DNA of 64,000 bases from Streptomyces sp. NBC_00247 (GTDB lineage: Bacteria; Actinomycetota; Actinomycetes; Streptomycetales; Streptomycetaceae), in assembly GCF_036188265.1 (NCBI RefSeq), contig NZ_CP108093.1, positions 5,919,001-5,983,000 of the forward strand, written 5' to 3'. A program made the position numbers and the translations under genes. Positions 8,483 through 16,479 of this stretch are shown here, piece after piece (position 1 is the stretch's first letter; each line of letters begins with the position of its first letter). The notes below the pieces were generated by a model. It did no database searches and was not told where the DNA came from. It saw nothing but the letters and a program-made list of their open reading frames with translations.

Positions 8483-8824
8483 TCAGTCGTCCCAGCCCTG
8501 CGCCGCCACGAAGGCGTCCCCGTGCTCGGCCGACCAGCGCCCCAGGGCAGCGATCGGCTCCAGCAGCGTCCGGCCGAGCGGGGTCAGTGCGTACTCGACG
8601 CGACGCGGCGCCCCGGCGGGGACCGTACGCTCCACCAGCGCGTACTCCGTGAGCCTGCGCAGGGTCTCGGTGAGCACCTTGGGGCTGATCGATCCGATCG
8701 CCGCGCTCAGATCGCGCGGGCGCAGCGGTCCGGCCGCCAACGCCTGTACCACCACGGCGTTCCAGGTGTTCGCCAGCAGGTCGAACGCCAGTCTCGCCCG
8801 GCAGTCGGCCAGCACCCGTTCCAC
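8483..8824 (-). CDS. HxlR-type winged helix transcriptional regulator
   Basis: This small regulator (113 residues) belongs to the HxlR/MarR-like winged helix family. The HTH and wing are recognisable in 'PRDLSAAIGSISPKVLTETLRRLTEYALVERTV' and 'PRRVEYALTPLGRTLLEPIAALGRW'. An N-terminal Cys (CRARL, residue about 7) sits where HxlR proteins often keep a redox-sensing Cys. I chose the GTG at 8824 because GGGGG lies just upstream; the frame remains open to an ATG at 8860. It is divergent from an NADPH/F420 oxidoreductase-like gene, the usual partner of HxlR regulators, and probably controls it and itself through the repeats at 8843-8862. Confidence 0.85.
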   Translation of the reverse strand: MERVLADCRARLAFDLLANTWNAVVVQALAAGPLRPRDLSAAIGSISPKVLTETLRRLTEYALVERTVPAGAPRRVEYALTPLGRTLLEPIAALGRWSAEHGDAFVAAQGWDD

Positions 8825-8842
8825 AACGCCCCCTATTCGCAC

Positions 8843-8862
8843 ACCACGTGGGCACCACATGG
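8843..8862. promoter_or_regulatory. Candidate HxlR operator: two ACCAC(R)TGG-type sites one helical turn apart
   Basis: ACCACGTGG (8843-8851) and ACCACATGG (8854-8862) are near-identical pseudo-palindromes whose starts are 11 bases apart. They lie between the divergent HxlR regulator and its oxidoreductase partner, placed so that two subunits could bind the same DNA face. Confidence 0.5.
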
Positions 8863-8938
8863 TAAGTGCCGCGTCCCTTAACGTCGCAGGCGTCGCTCCC
8901 GGACCTGGGAGCGGCGCCTGCGGACGGAGGGAAGACGG

Positions 8939-9610
8939 ATGCGCGTCGGCGTGCTCGGTACGGGAAACATGGCGGACGCACTCGGCACGCGCTGGGCCGC
9001 GGCCGGGCACGAGGTGCTCTTCGGCGGGCGGTCGCCCGAGCGGTCGCGTGCCCTCGCCGGCCGGGCGGGCGGCCTCCCCGGCACGCTGGGCGAGGCGGCC
9101 CGCTTCGGGGACGCGGTCCTGCTCGCCCTGCCCCACCACGCCCTGGCGGGCGTGCTCGCCGGACTCGGCGCGGGCGAAGGCGCGTTGCGGGGCCGGGTGC
9201 TGATCGACTGCACCAACGCGGTCGGCCCCGGCCTGCTGCTCACCACCGGCACCGGTCCGGGCGCCGCCCGCACCCTCGCCCGTACCACCGGAGCCGGGGT
9301 GGTGAAGGCGTTCAACCACCTCCCCGACGCCGTGTGGCGGCTCGACCCGTTCACCGCCGCCACCGCCGAGGGGCCGCTGGCCGTGCCGCTCTGCGGCGAC
9401 GACGAGGCCGCGCTGGAGACCGTACGCACGCTCGTGCGCGCTCTCGGACACGTGCCGCTCACGCTCGGTGGCCTGGAGCGCGCTGATCAGCTGGAGGCGG
9501 CGACCGCGCTCCTGATCGGCCTGTGGAAGTCCGGCCACGACCCCCGCACCCTGCTGCCGCCCTTCGAGGTCGTCACGGCCGGGGACCGGGCGGGGCGTCG
9601 GGGGCGGTGA
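8939..9610 (+). CDS. NAD(P)-binding oxidoreductase of the NADPH:F420 oxidoreductase type
   Basis: The 223-residue product starts with a Rossmann motif 'VGVLGTGNMADALG' (residues 3-16) and an NADP-preferring 'GGRSPER' (about 36-42). The layout matches F420H2:NADP+ oxidoreductase (Fno/NpdG) and similar YrpG-like reductases: 'ALPHHALAGVL' (about 64) and 'VKAFNHLPDAVW' (about 122). GGAGGG precedes the ATG at 8939. The divergent HxlR gene suggests a stress- or quinone-linked role. F420 itself is not proven as the substrate; other members reduce small carbonyls. Confidence 0.8.
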   Translation: MRVGVLGTGNMADALGTRWAAAGHEVLFGGRSPERSRALAGRAGGLPGTLGEAARFGDAVLLALPHHALAGVLAGLGAGEGALRGRVLIDCTNAVGPGLLLTTGTGPGAARTLARTTGAGVVKAFNHLPDAVWRLDPFTAATAEGPLAVPLCGDDEAALETVRTLVRALGHVPLTLGGLERADQLEAATALLIGLWKSGHDPRTLLPPFEVVTAGDRAGRRGR

Positions 9611-9859
9611 CGGACACCGCCACCGATGCGGGGACGGCCGGGACGTGCCTGGCGCCACGGGGCGGGACGCCGGCCGGCGGTGCGGACGGCAGGAGGGTGG
9701 GCCTCGCGGTTCGCGTGCGGTACGCACACCTGCGGTCTGAGCGGGGCGAGCGTGCCGCAGCGCCGCGGACTCCCGCCTTCCCGGACCGCCGGACGCCGAC
9801 CCGCAGTGCTCGGCGCGCGGCGGCCGGAGCCGTTTTCTATCTCCAACCTGCGTTGTTCC

Positions 9860-9871
9860 TAGAATGGCCGG
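9860..9871 (+). promoter_or_regulatory. -10 element for leaderless expression of the Cys-containing HTH regulator
   Basis: TAGAAT (9860-9865) lies exactly six bases upstream of the GTG at 9872. There is no SD. Confidence 0.6.
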
Positions 9872-10570
9872 GTGGAGGACATCGACGCGATCGCAATGCT
9901 GCAGGACCCGGTACGCCGCCGGCTGTACGCGTACGTGGCGGCGCAGGGCCGCGAGGTCGGGCGCAACGAGGCCGCCGAGGCGACCGGGGTGGCTCGCACG
10001 CTGGCCGCGCACCATCTGGACAAGCTGACCGAAGCGGGTCTGCTGGCGAGCGGCAGCCGCCGGCTGACGGGTCGGTCGGGGCCGGGGGCGGGCCGTCCCG
10101 CCAAGGTGTACACGCGGGTGCTCACCGAGTTCGGGGTCTCGCTGCCCGCCCGCGACTACCGCACCGCGGCCGAACTGCTCGCCGAGGCGGCCGAGGAGGC
10201 GGGCCTCGATGCCGGGCTCCGCGAGGCCGCCCACCGCAGGGGCGAGGCGCTGCGCGGGGCGGCGGCGCCCTGCGGCGACCTCGCGGAGGCCCTGGGGGTA
10301 CTGGCCGCGCGCGGGTACGAGCCGCATCTGGAAGGCGGCGGGGACGGCGGCGACGACGAGGGGGCGGCAGGAGGGAAGGCGCCCGTCGTCCGCATGCGCA
10401 ACTGCCCCTTCCACGCGGTCGCCGAACGCTTTCCGCCCCTCGTCTGCGGCATGAACCTCGCCCTGCTGGAAGGGCTGCTCGGTACGGACGGTCCCGTCCG
10501 CGCGCGCATGGATGCCCGGCCGGGGGGATGCTGTGTCGTCGTCGAAGATTCTAAAATCAATGACGATTGA
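9872..10570 (+). CDS. HTH regulator with C-terminal Cys cluster (COG2345/SufR-like)
   Basis: This is a 232-residue transcriptional regulator. The winged helix is at residues about 4-75 ('DPVRRRLYAYVAAQGREVG', 'GVARTLAAHHLDKLTEAGLL', then a basic wing 'GRSGPGAGRPAKVY'). The C-terminal half has conserved cysteines in 'MRNCPFHAV', 'PLVCGMN' and 'PGGCCVVV', the layout of COG2345 proteins such as SufR that can bind an Fe-S cluster. The Cys spacing supports but does not prove a cluster. Gly/Asp-rich residues about 150-168 are a linker. The stop overlaps the TTGACA box of the next gene. A leaderless transcript is likely. Confidence 0.85.
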   Translation: MEDIDAIAMLQDPVRRRLYAYVAAQGREVGRNEAAEATGVARTLAAHHLDKLTEAGLLASGSRRLTGRSGPGAGRPAKVYTRVLTEFGVSLPARDYRTAAELLAEAAEEAGLDAGLREAAHRRGEALRGAAAPCGDLAEALGVLAARGYEPHLEGGGDGGDDEGAAGGKAPVVRMRNCPFHAVAERFPPLVCGMNLALLEGLLGTDGPVRARMDARPGGCCVVVEDSKINDD

Positions 10571-10602
10571 CATAGAAAAGCGGGCCATGCTGGGATGAGG
10601 CC
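10567..10602 (+). promoter_or_regulatory. Candidate promoter of the DUF3291 gene
   Basis: A perfect TTGACA (10567-10572) shares bases with the preceding stop codon. TGGGAT (10591-10596) is an imperfect -10 after 18 bases and lies six bases before the ATG at 10603. Confidence 0.45.
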
Positions 10603-11127
10603 ATGACCGCATCCCCGCGCGCCGCCCACCTCGCCCAGCTCAACGTGTCCACGCTCCTCCACCCCCTCGACGACCCCCGCATCGCGCCGTTCGTCGCCCT
10701 GCTCGACCCGGTCAACGCCGACGCCGACGGCGCACCCGGATTCGTGTGGCGGCTCGTGGGGGACGGCGGCGCCGACGCCACCGACCTGCGCCCGGCGGGC
10801 GAGAACGTCATCGTCAACATGTCGGTGTGGGAGACCCCGGAGGCGCTCTGGGACTTCACCTACCGCAGCGGCCACCTGGAGGTGGTGCGGCAGCGCCGCG
10901 ACTGGTTCGACCGGCACGTCGAGGCGCACCTGGTGCTCTGGTGGGTCCCGGCCGGACATGTCCCGACCGTCGAGGAGGCTCTGGAGCGGCTGGCGGACCT
11001 GCGGGCCAACGGCCCCTCCCCGTGCGCCTTCACCTTCACTTCCTCGTACTCCGCGGACGAGGCCGCCGCCGCGACGTACTCGGACGAGGCCGCCGCGACG
11101 TGCGCGGGGGCGCCGCTCCCCGAGTGA
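10603..11127 (+). CDS. DUF3291 domain-containing protein
   Basis: This 174-residue cytoplasmic protein matches the DUF3291 pattern: 'HLAQLNVSTLLHPLDDPRIAPFVALLDPVNADADGAPGFVWRL' at the N-terminus, 'NMSVWETPEALWDFTYRSGH' (about 68-87) and 'WWVPAGHVPTVEEALERL' (about 112-129). The fold is a ferredoxin-like dimeric alpha-beta barrel, related to small monooxygenases; no enzymatic role is established. The last ~25 residues are an imperfect duplication (YSADEAAAATYSDEAAAT) outside the domain. Confidence 0.88.
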   Translation: MTASPRAAHLAQLNVSTLLHPLDDPRIAPFVALLDPVNADADGAPGFVWRLVGDGGADATDLRPAGENVIVNMSVWETPEALWDFTYRSGHLEVVRQRRDWFDRHVEAHLVLWWVPAGHVPTVEEALERLADLRANGPSPCAFTFTSSYSADEAAAATYSDEAAATCAGAPLPE

Positions 11128-11519
11128 GGGAGGGCGTCGCGGAGCGCGTACGCACCGCCACGAGCAGGTCGACCGGGCCCGGGGCGCGGTCGGCGACGTG
11201 CTCGCTCGCCTCTCCTGCGCCAACCCGTTCGGGTGACTCCGTGGACACCGCGACGCAGACGTTCCTGATCTTCCTGGTCAACCCCGTTCCTGCGCCGGAA
11301 CCGCTTTTGGCCCATTCCCTGGCTCACGTCACCCGCCGGCCCGCCCGCGTCCTGCCCGCGACGCGCCCGGTGGTCGGTACGGCGCGTACGCCCTGGCGGT
11401 CCTGCGGGCCCGGAACGCGGGCGCTGACCATCCCGGCTGGCCGCTTCCCCGTGAGGCAGCGGGCTCGCGGCAGGAAGGGAAGGCGGACGGGCCGTGAGCC
11501 CGTATTCGAACAAATGAAC
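11128..11519. other. Intergenic stretch without a supported gene
   Basis: About 390 bases between the DUF3291 gene and the AlkB-like gene. Open frames on both strands lack SD motifs and recognisable products. I see no strong hairpin. Confidence 0.4.
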
Positions 11520-11535
11520 TAGACTCGTCGGTCTC
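11520..11535 (+). promoter_or_regulatory. -10 element upstream of the AlkB-like gene
   Basis: TAGACT at 11520-11525 is ten bases ahead of the ATG at 11536 and no SD is present. This predicts a leader of zero to four bases. Confidence 0.5.
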
Positions 11536-12165
11536 ATGACCTCGTTCCTCCAGCCATCACTCTTCGGCCAGTCCGACGGCCCCGCTCTCGGGCCGCTGTC
11601 CGGGCTGCACCGCACGGAGCTCGGACAGGGCGCGTGGATCGATCTGCTGCCGGGCTGGCTGAGCGGCGGGGACGAACTGTTCGCGCGGCTCGAAACCGAG
11701 GTCCCCTGGCGTGCCGAACGCCGCCGGATGTACGACCGCACCGTGGACGTACCGCGCCTGCTGGCCTTCTACCGCGCCGCCGACACACTGCCCCACCCGG
11801 TCCTCACCGAGGCCCGCCAGGAGCTGTCGGCGCACTACGCCCGGGAACTGGGCGAACCCTTCACCACGGCGGGGCTCTGCCACTACCGCGACGGCCGGGA
11901 CAGCGTCGCCTGGCACGGCGACCGGACCGGCCGGGGCTCGCACGAGGACACCATGGTCGCGATCCTCTCGGTGGGGGCCCCGCGCGACCTTCTGCTGCGA
12001 CCCCGTGACCACGCGGGTGAAACCCTGCGCCGCCCGCTGGGGCACGGGGACCTGATCGTGATGGGGGGTTCCTGCCAGCGGACCTGGGAGCACGCGATCC
12101 CCAAGACCGCCCGGTCCTGCGGGCCCCGGATCAGCGTGCAGTACCGTCCGCGCGGGGTGCGCTGA
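11536..12165 (+). CDS. AlkB-like 2-oxoglutarate/Fe(II) dioxygenase
   Basis: This is a 209-residue member of the AlkB family, which oxidatively removes alkyl groups from DNA or RNA bases. The Fe(II) ligands are visible as the HxD motif in 'VAWHGDR' (about 135-137) and the distal His in 'TWEHAIPK' (about 187). The 2-oxoglutarate/base-contact arginines follow in 'PRISVQYRPR' (about 197-206). The nucleotide-recognition lid is the N-terminal 'PWRAERRRMYDRTVDVPRL'. Length is typical. No ada-like gene is next to it, so damage-inducible control is not evident here. Confidence 0.92.
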   Translation: MTSFLQPSLFGQSDGPALGPLSGLHRTELGQGAWIDLLPGWLSGGDELFARLETEVPWRAERRRMYDRTVDVPRLLAFYRAADTLPHPVLTEARQELSAHYARELGEPFTTAGLCHYRDGRDSVAWHGDRTGRGSHEDTMVAILSVGAPRDLLLRPRDHAGETLRRPLGHGDLIVMGGSCQRTWEHAIPKTARSCGPRISVQYRPRGVR

Positions 12166-12221
12166 CCGGTGCGTGGGCGCGCTCCCGTGCGGCTCCACCG
12201 TTTCCGCGGGGGGCCGTCGCG

Positions 12222-12659
12222 TCAGGCGGCAGCTCCGGCGTGGTGCGCCTTGATGGCCTCGTGGGCCCACCCGCACATGGTCAGGTGCTCCATCGTCGCC
12301 AGATCGAACCAGTGGAACATGATGCCCTCGCTCACCGGGAGAGCGTGCGCGTCACCCTCCCAGTGGGCCGTATAGACGTGGATGTGCCCCTCGGTGACGT
12401 ACGGGCCTTCGGCGTGCACGGCGCGGAAGGCGGTGACGTCGGGCAGGACGAGGCCGGTCTCCTCGCGGATCTCCCGCGCGATCGTGTCGTCCAGCGACTC
12501 CTCACCCTCCCCGCCGCCCCCGACCAGGGACCAGGTGCCGCTGTCGCAGATCGGTTTGTGGGCATCGCGCAGATGGAGGAGGTAGTCACCCCGGTCGTTG
12601 ATGATGATCACGGCGGTACTGGGCCTCTCGGAGGCATCCGGATCGGGCAGCTCACTCAC
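12222..12659 (-). CDS. NUDIX hydrolase (about 145 aa)
   Basis: This is a small pyrophosphohydrolase with a complete Nudix box at residues about 50-72: G-x5-E-x7-REIREETGL, with the catalytic RExxEE intact. 'STAVIIINDRGDYLLHLRDAHKPICDSGTWSLVGGG' precedes it. The start is the GTG at 12659, chosen because GAGGAAGG lies upstream. The substrate (a nucleoside diphosphate derivative, by family) is unknown. It is convergent with the AlkB-like gene. Confidence 0.9.
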   Translation of the reverse strand: MSELPDPDASERPSTAVIIINDRGDYLLHLRDAHKPICDSGTWSLVGGGGEGEESLDDTIAREIREETGLVLPDVTAFRAVHAEGPYVTEGHIHVYTAHWEGDAHALPVSEGIMFHWFDLATMEHLTMCGWAHEAIKAHHAGAAA

Positions 12660-12857
12660 CTTCCTCGGGAGGTCCGGCCGTCGGCGGAGGGCCGGAGGAA
12701 GGGGCCGGCGGACGCCGGTGCCCCCGTCCGGAATGCCCGTACACGGCACGGAGAAACGCCTACCGGGGCAGGTGGCCGAGGCGTGCGGAGGTACGAACGG
12801 CGCACCGGGGCGCGCTCTTCGTGGTGCTCGCGCTCTCCGCGCCGCCCTTGCCGCTCC

Positions 12858-12927
12858 GGCCCGTGTCGGCTCCGCTTCCCGCTCGGCTCTGTGGCCCGTG
12901 TCGGCTCCGCTACCCGCTCGGCTCTCC
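12858..12927. repeat. Two tandem copies of a 35-bp GC-rich repeat
   Basis: Copies at 12858-12892 and 12893-12927 differ at about three positions. They lie in the 308-base gap between the NUDIX gene (12222-12659) and the DUF202 gene (from 12968), where no other feature is seen. Confidence 0.7.
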
Positions 12928-12967
12928 GGCCCGCCCGGTCCCGGCTCCCGGCCCGCCCCGCGACGCC

Positions 12968-13303
12968 TCAGAACACCATCGCCGCCGCGAACACCGCCAA
13001 GGCCACCGTGCACGCGGCGGCCGTCAGTGCCGCTCGGAGGGCCAGCGGCTCGGGCTGAGCCGTGCCGGTCGCCCGTACTCGCCGGTGGGCCACCCGCAGG
13101 AAGCCGATCCAGGCCGCCGCGCTGAGGGCCAGCGCGACCACCGCCCCGAGGGTCGCTCCGCCGTGCAGGGCCTGCTTCCCGGCCAGCACCGCCGCCACCG
13201 TCGCCGACAGTGTGGTGCGACGCCAGGCGAGGAGGGTGCGCTCCGGCTGGAGGCCCGGGTCCCGGGTGGCCCCGGAGGCGGGCCCGGGCACGGCTCCGCT
13301 CAC
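12968..13303 (-). CDS. DUF202 domain membrane protein
   Basis: This is a 111-residue integral membrane protein of the DUF202 family. The family signature 'GLQPERTLLAWRRTTLS' (about 13-29) precedes three predicted membrane segments. The GTG start at 13303 overlaps the stop of the neighbouring DUF202 gene by four bases (GTGA). The two DUF202 proteins are therefore translated together and may form a complex. No biochemical role is known. Confidence 0.9.
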   Translation of the reverse strand: MSGAVPGPASGATRDPGLQPERTLLAWRRTTLSATVAAVLAGKQALHGGATLGAVVALALSAAAWIGFLRVAHRRVRATGTAQPEPLALRAALTAAACTVALAVFAAAMVF

Positions 13304-13695
13304 CGGCCCTCCCAGCCGAAGAGGACGACCACCACCATCGCCACGGCGACCACCGCGACCACCAGGCTCAGCAGGGTGGGGAACCGCGAGACGGGCAGAT
13401 CCTCGCCCCGCCGCATGGCCCGTTCGCAGCGGACCCAGTGGTTGACGGCCCGCAGCGCGCAGAGCACACCGGCCGCGAGCAGGCCGAACGCCAGACCGGC
13501 GCGCACTCCCCACGCGAGCCCCGGCAGGAACTGGTCGACGGCGAAGCCGCCGCCGATCAGGGCCAGGGCCGTACGGATCCAGGCGAGGAACGTCCGCTCG
13601 TTGGCGAGGGAGAAGCGGTAGTCCGGGGTGTCGCCCTCGTCGCGGATTCGTTGCGGCGCGAACCACAACCGCAAGCTCTGTACGAATTCGTTCAC
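13300..13695 (-). CDS. YidH-type DUF202 membrane protein
   Basis: This 131-residue protein resembles E. coli YidH, with a cytoplasmic N-terminus, the signature 'LANERTFLAWIRTALALIGGGFAV' (about 30-53) and three membrane segments. The start is the GTG at 13695. A -10-like TAGGGT (minus strand, 13707-13702) lies exactly six bases upstream with no SD, so the mRNA is probably leaderless. The second DUF202 gene is coupled to it. Confidence 0.9.
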   Translation of the reverse strand: MNEFVQSLRLWFAPQRIRDEGDTPDYRFSLANERTFLAWIRTALALIGGGFAVDQFLPGLAWGVRAGLAFGLLAAGVLCALRAVNHWVRCERAMRRGEDLPVSRFPTLLSLVVAVVAVAMVVVVLFGWEGR

Positions 13696-13804
13696 GCGGG
13701 AACCCTATCCGCCCCCTTGTGAGCCGTTTCGATCACGACGAACGGAGGCTGCCGGGCGCCCGCGTGGAAGCCCGGGGCGCACCGAAGGCCGGGGCGCCGC
13801 GTGG

Positions 13805-14323
13805 TCAGTTCCCTGCCCGCTCCCGGTACGCCCGCAGCCGGTGGTACCCCTCAAGCCCGTCCGGCGTCCACGCCCACACGGGGACGCGCTCGGCCAGCTC
13901 CTCGTCCGCGAGGAAGCCGTGCCAGTCGATCTCCTCCTTCTGCGGATCGACCGGCAGTTCGCACCGCACCTGATAGACGCGCGACCACCAGGAGTGTCCG
14001 TCCTCCTCGTACAGGAACGAGAACAGCGGCTCGGGCTGCGGCAGTCCGCGGACGCCGAGCTCCTCCTCCGCCTCCCGCAGCGCCGCCTCGTCGTACGACT
14101 CCCCGGCTCCGACCACCCCACCGACGAACATGTCGTAGTGCGAGGGGAAGACCATCTTGGTGGCCGTCCTGCGGTGGACGAACACCCGCCCCTCGGCGTC
14201 GCGCGCCTCGATGAACACACACCGGTGGCGCAGCCCGCGCGCGGTCGCCTCGCCTCGCGTCGCCCGCCCCACGACCACGTCGTTCTCGTCGACGACGTCC
14301 AGGATCTCGTCAGCAGGATTCAT
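13805..14323 (-). CDS. NUDIX hydrolase of the YfcD/IPP-isomerase-like group
   Basis: This 172-residue NUDIX protein has 'EILDVVDENDVVVGRATRGEATARGLRHRCVFI' at the N-terminus, typical of the YfcD subgroup related to isopentenyl diphosphate isomerase. The Nudix box (G-x5-E-x7-REAEEELGV) is at about 69-91. The start is the ATG at 14323. Whether it is a hydrolase or an isomerase-like enzyme cannot be told; the isomerase catalytic Cys is not evident. Confidence 0.88.
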   Translation of the reverse strand: MNPADEILDVVDENDVVVGRATRGEATARGLRHRCVFIEARDAEGRVFVHRRTATKMVFPSHYDMFVGGVVGAGESYDEAALREAEEELGVRGLPQPEPLFSFLYEEDGHSWWSRVYQVRCELPVDPQKEEIDWHGFLADEELAERVPVWAWTPDGLEGYHRLRAYRERAGN

Positions 14324-14426
14324 GCCCCCATCCAACCGCACCCCGCCGACACCGCCCCGGGGCCGCGGGCGGCGACGGCGACGGCCAGGACACGAAACCC
14401 ACTCGCCGCGACGGCGGGCGAACTGC

Positions 14427-14474
14427 CAGACTCCCGCCATGACCCACGGAATCGAGCAGCACCCCGCCCTGTGA
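14427..14474 (+). CDS. Possible 11-residue leader peptide coupled to the 643-aa gene
   Basis: ATG at 14439 opens an 11-codon frame (MTHGIEQHPAL) whose TGA overlaps the GTG start of the next gene as GTGA (14471-14474). CAGACT (14427-14432) lies six bases before the ATG and fits a -10 of a leaderless transcript. The listed range includes that hexamer; the frame itself is 14439-14474. The downstream start lacks a good SD, so coupling through this frame is an attractive but unproven explanation. Confidence 0.4.
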   Translation, partial: QTPAMTHGIEQHPAL

Positions 14475-16402
14475 ACGCCCCGGACGAGCGCGAGCCGCTC
14501 ACGACCCGGACCTCCCTGTACGACCACGCGCTGCGGCAGCTCCACACGGCGCCCGACGGCCGCCCTCCCGGCCGCGGCTTCCCGCTGCCGGACACGGCAC
14601 GTTCCGAACGCGCCTCGAAGAGCGCCCCGCCCGGCGTCGACCCCTCGAAGAGCGACACCCCGAGCGGGCCCGCCGCCCCCGCCCCCGCAAGCCCCGCAGC
14701 CACCCCCGCCCCCGTCGCCTCCTTCGCCGAGAGCAAGGAGACCGCACACCGACTGCTCGCACCCCTGCTGAGCGATCCCGACGCCGAACGTGCGGCGGAG
14801 CGCGTCCACCGGGCGCTGCGCGGGCAGGGCCTGCGGGAACAGCCGGTCCGAGCGGCTGTCGCGCGACTGCCGCTGGAGGACCCGGCCGCTGCCCTCGCCC
14901 TCGCCCGGAGACTGGTGCGCCACGGGACGACCGCCGCGGCGGTGGGCGTCGGCATCGGGCTCCTCGCGCGCCTCGGGGAAGCCGAGGACGTCCCGCACCT
15001 CGGCGTCCTCGGACTCCTGCGGGGCTTCGTCCGCCCGGTCGTGGAGGCGCTGGACGGTCTCGACCGGCCCGTCGCCGCGCTGCTCTGGCTCGGCGCCCAC
15101 GTCCGGGAGGGGGAACCGCGCGCTCTCGTCGACGCGCTGACCCGTCAGGACGACCCGGGCGTACGCCGGCTGCTGCTGGAGGTTCCGGTCGAACGCCGGA
15201 CCATGGGGGCCGAATGCGCCCGCAGGATCTCCGAAGCGGTGCGCCTGGCGGACCTGCTCCGCTCGGACCCCGTGGACCCCCGCCTCCTCGCCCAGGCCGG
15301 ACGCCTGCTCGTGATGATGGCGGGGCCGTACGACAGCCAGGTCGAGATCCTCGCGCACCGGGACGCCGTCACCCTGTACGAGGAGGTGATCGCCCGGGCG
15401 GCGTCCCTGCCGCCGGACCTCGACCACCGCACCGTCCTCGCCTCGCTCGCCCTGGAACTGCACAGCGGGGCGAGTGTTCTCCTCGACTGGCCGACCGGCC
15501 GCCGTGAGGCGCTGCTCGACGCTCTGGGAGCGCTGCCGGCCACCCGGGAACGGGCCTCCGTGCACGAAGGCGACCCCGCACGGCACGGGAGCGCGGACGA
15601 CCGGCGGCGGCACCGGTGGGTCCGGCAGACCGTGCGCCGGGTCTTCGGCGCTCCTCCCCGGACAGGCCGGCTGCGGGTGGAAGGAACCGTGCGCGATCCG
15701 GCGTACCTGGAGCCCGTGGAGACCCGCCTGCTGATCGGCGGACGCCCGCTGGTGCCCGAGCACTTCGGCAAGGGCCCCGCGCGCCCTCCGGGCGAGCTGC
15801 TGGCCGGGGGCGGGCTGCGCGCCACCGCCGAGGCGCGCGAGGTGCTGCTCGCCGAGGCCTGGTGCACCGAGGGCTGCTGCGGGGCGCTGTACGTCACGAT
15901 CCGGCGGGAGGGCGACGAGGTCGTCTGGTCCGACTGGCGGCGGAGCCTCGGAACCCGGCCGTCACTCGGTGAGGAGCGCTTCGACGCCCTCGCCTACGAC
16001 GCCGAGATCGAGCGGGCGGAGGCGGACCGGGGCTGGGAGTGGCCCGCGGCCGCGACCGCGCGGCTGGTCGAGGAGGGGCTGAGGGCGCGGCCGGATCTCC
16101 TCACCCGGTGGGATCTCCGGAAAGACTGGACCGGTGCGGACTTCCGCGATCCCGAGGCCAACACGCTCTCCTTCACCTACTGGCCCGGCCTCGCGGAGGG
16201 GCGCAGGGACCGCGACGGCCCCTGGCTCCAGTTCGTCTGGACCCTTCCCGCCGACGGCACACCGCCCGCCGAACGGGCGGCGGCCGTACTGCACCGGCTG
16301 GCCACCGAGGACCCGAAGGGGTACGCGCAGGTGACGGGCGGATCCGCCGAGTACGCCCTGGAGCTGGGATACCCGTGGCCGGAGACCACGGAGCGGCGGT
16401 GA
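14471..16402 (+). CDS. Hypothetical protein with helical-repeat middle and conserved C-terminal domain
   Basis: I do not recognise this 643-residue protein. Residues about 25-85 are Pro/Ala-rich and probably disordered. Residues about 90-330 are Leu/Ala/Arg-rich short helices that look like an ARM/HEAT-type repeat ('ALARRLVRHGTTAAAVGVGIGLLARLGEAEDVPHLGVLGLL'). The C-terminal part (about 395-640) is more compact, with 'LIGGRPLVPEHFGKGPARPP', 'WCTEGCCGALYVTIRREGDEVVWSDWR' and 'NTLSFTYWPG'. There is no signal peptide or membrane segment. The GTG start was chosen by its overlap with the small upstream frame; the frame stays open further upstream but overlaps the divergent NUDIX gene. Confidence 0.7.
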   Translation: MNAPDEREPLTTRTSLYDHALRQLHTAPDGRPPGRGFPLPDTARSERASKSAPPGVDPSKSDTPSGPAAPAPASPAATPAPVASFAESKETAHRLLAPLLSDPDAERAAERVHRALRGQGLREQPVRAAVARLPLEDPAAALALARRLVRHGTTAAAVGVGIGLLARLGEAEDVPHLGVLGLLRGFVRPVVEALDGLDRPVAALLWLGAHVREGEPRALVDALTRQDDPGVRRLLLEVPVERRTMGAECARRISEAVRLADLLRSDPVDPRLLAQAGRLLVMMAGPYDSQVEILAHRDAVTLYEEVIARAASLPPDLDHRTVLASLALELHSGASVLLDWPTGRREALLDALGALPATRERASVHEGDPARHGSADDRRRHRWVRQTVRRVFGAPPRTGRLRVEGTVRDPAYLEPVETRLLIGGRPLVPEHFGKGPARPPGELLAGGGLRATAEAREVLLAEAWCTEGCCGALYVTIRREGDEVVWSDWRRSLGTRPSLGEERFDALAYDAEIERAEADRGWEWPAAATARLVEEGLRARPDLLTRWDLRKDWTGADFRDPEANTLSFTYWPGLAEGRRDRDGPWLQFVWTLPADGTPPAERAAAVLHRLATEDPKGYAQVTGGSAEYALELGYPWPETTERR

Positions 16403-16417
16403 CCACGGAGCGGCGGT
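16384..16417. repeat. 17-bp tandem repeat spanning a stop codon
   Basis: Two perfect copies of a 17-bp unit (GACCACGGAGCGGCGGT) at 16384-16400 and 16401-16417 cover the end and stop codon of the 643-aa gene. Because 17 is not a multiple of three, a copy-number change would alter the C-terminus. Confidence 0.85.
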
Positions 16418-16479
16418 GACCGGAGACGGCGCCGGCCAAAGACGGCGGTCGACGGCCGTGACCCGGTCCGGTACACCGG

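Noticed and set aside
11036..11281. Minus-strand 81-codon frame at the end of the DUF3291 gene
   Set aside because: Overlaps the 3' end of the DUF3291 gene antisense and becomes an Arg/Pro/Ser-rich shadow.
12858..12927. CRISPR array
   Set aside because: Two adjacent 35-bp copies without spacers; a simple tandem duplication.
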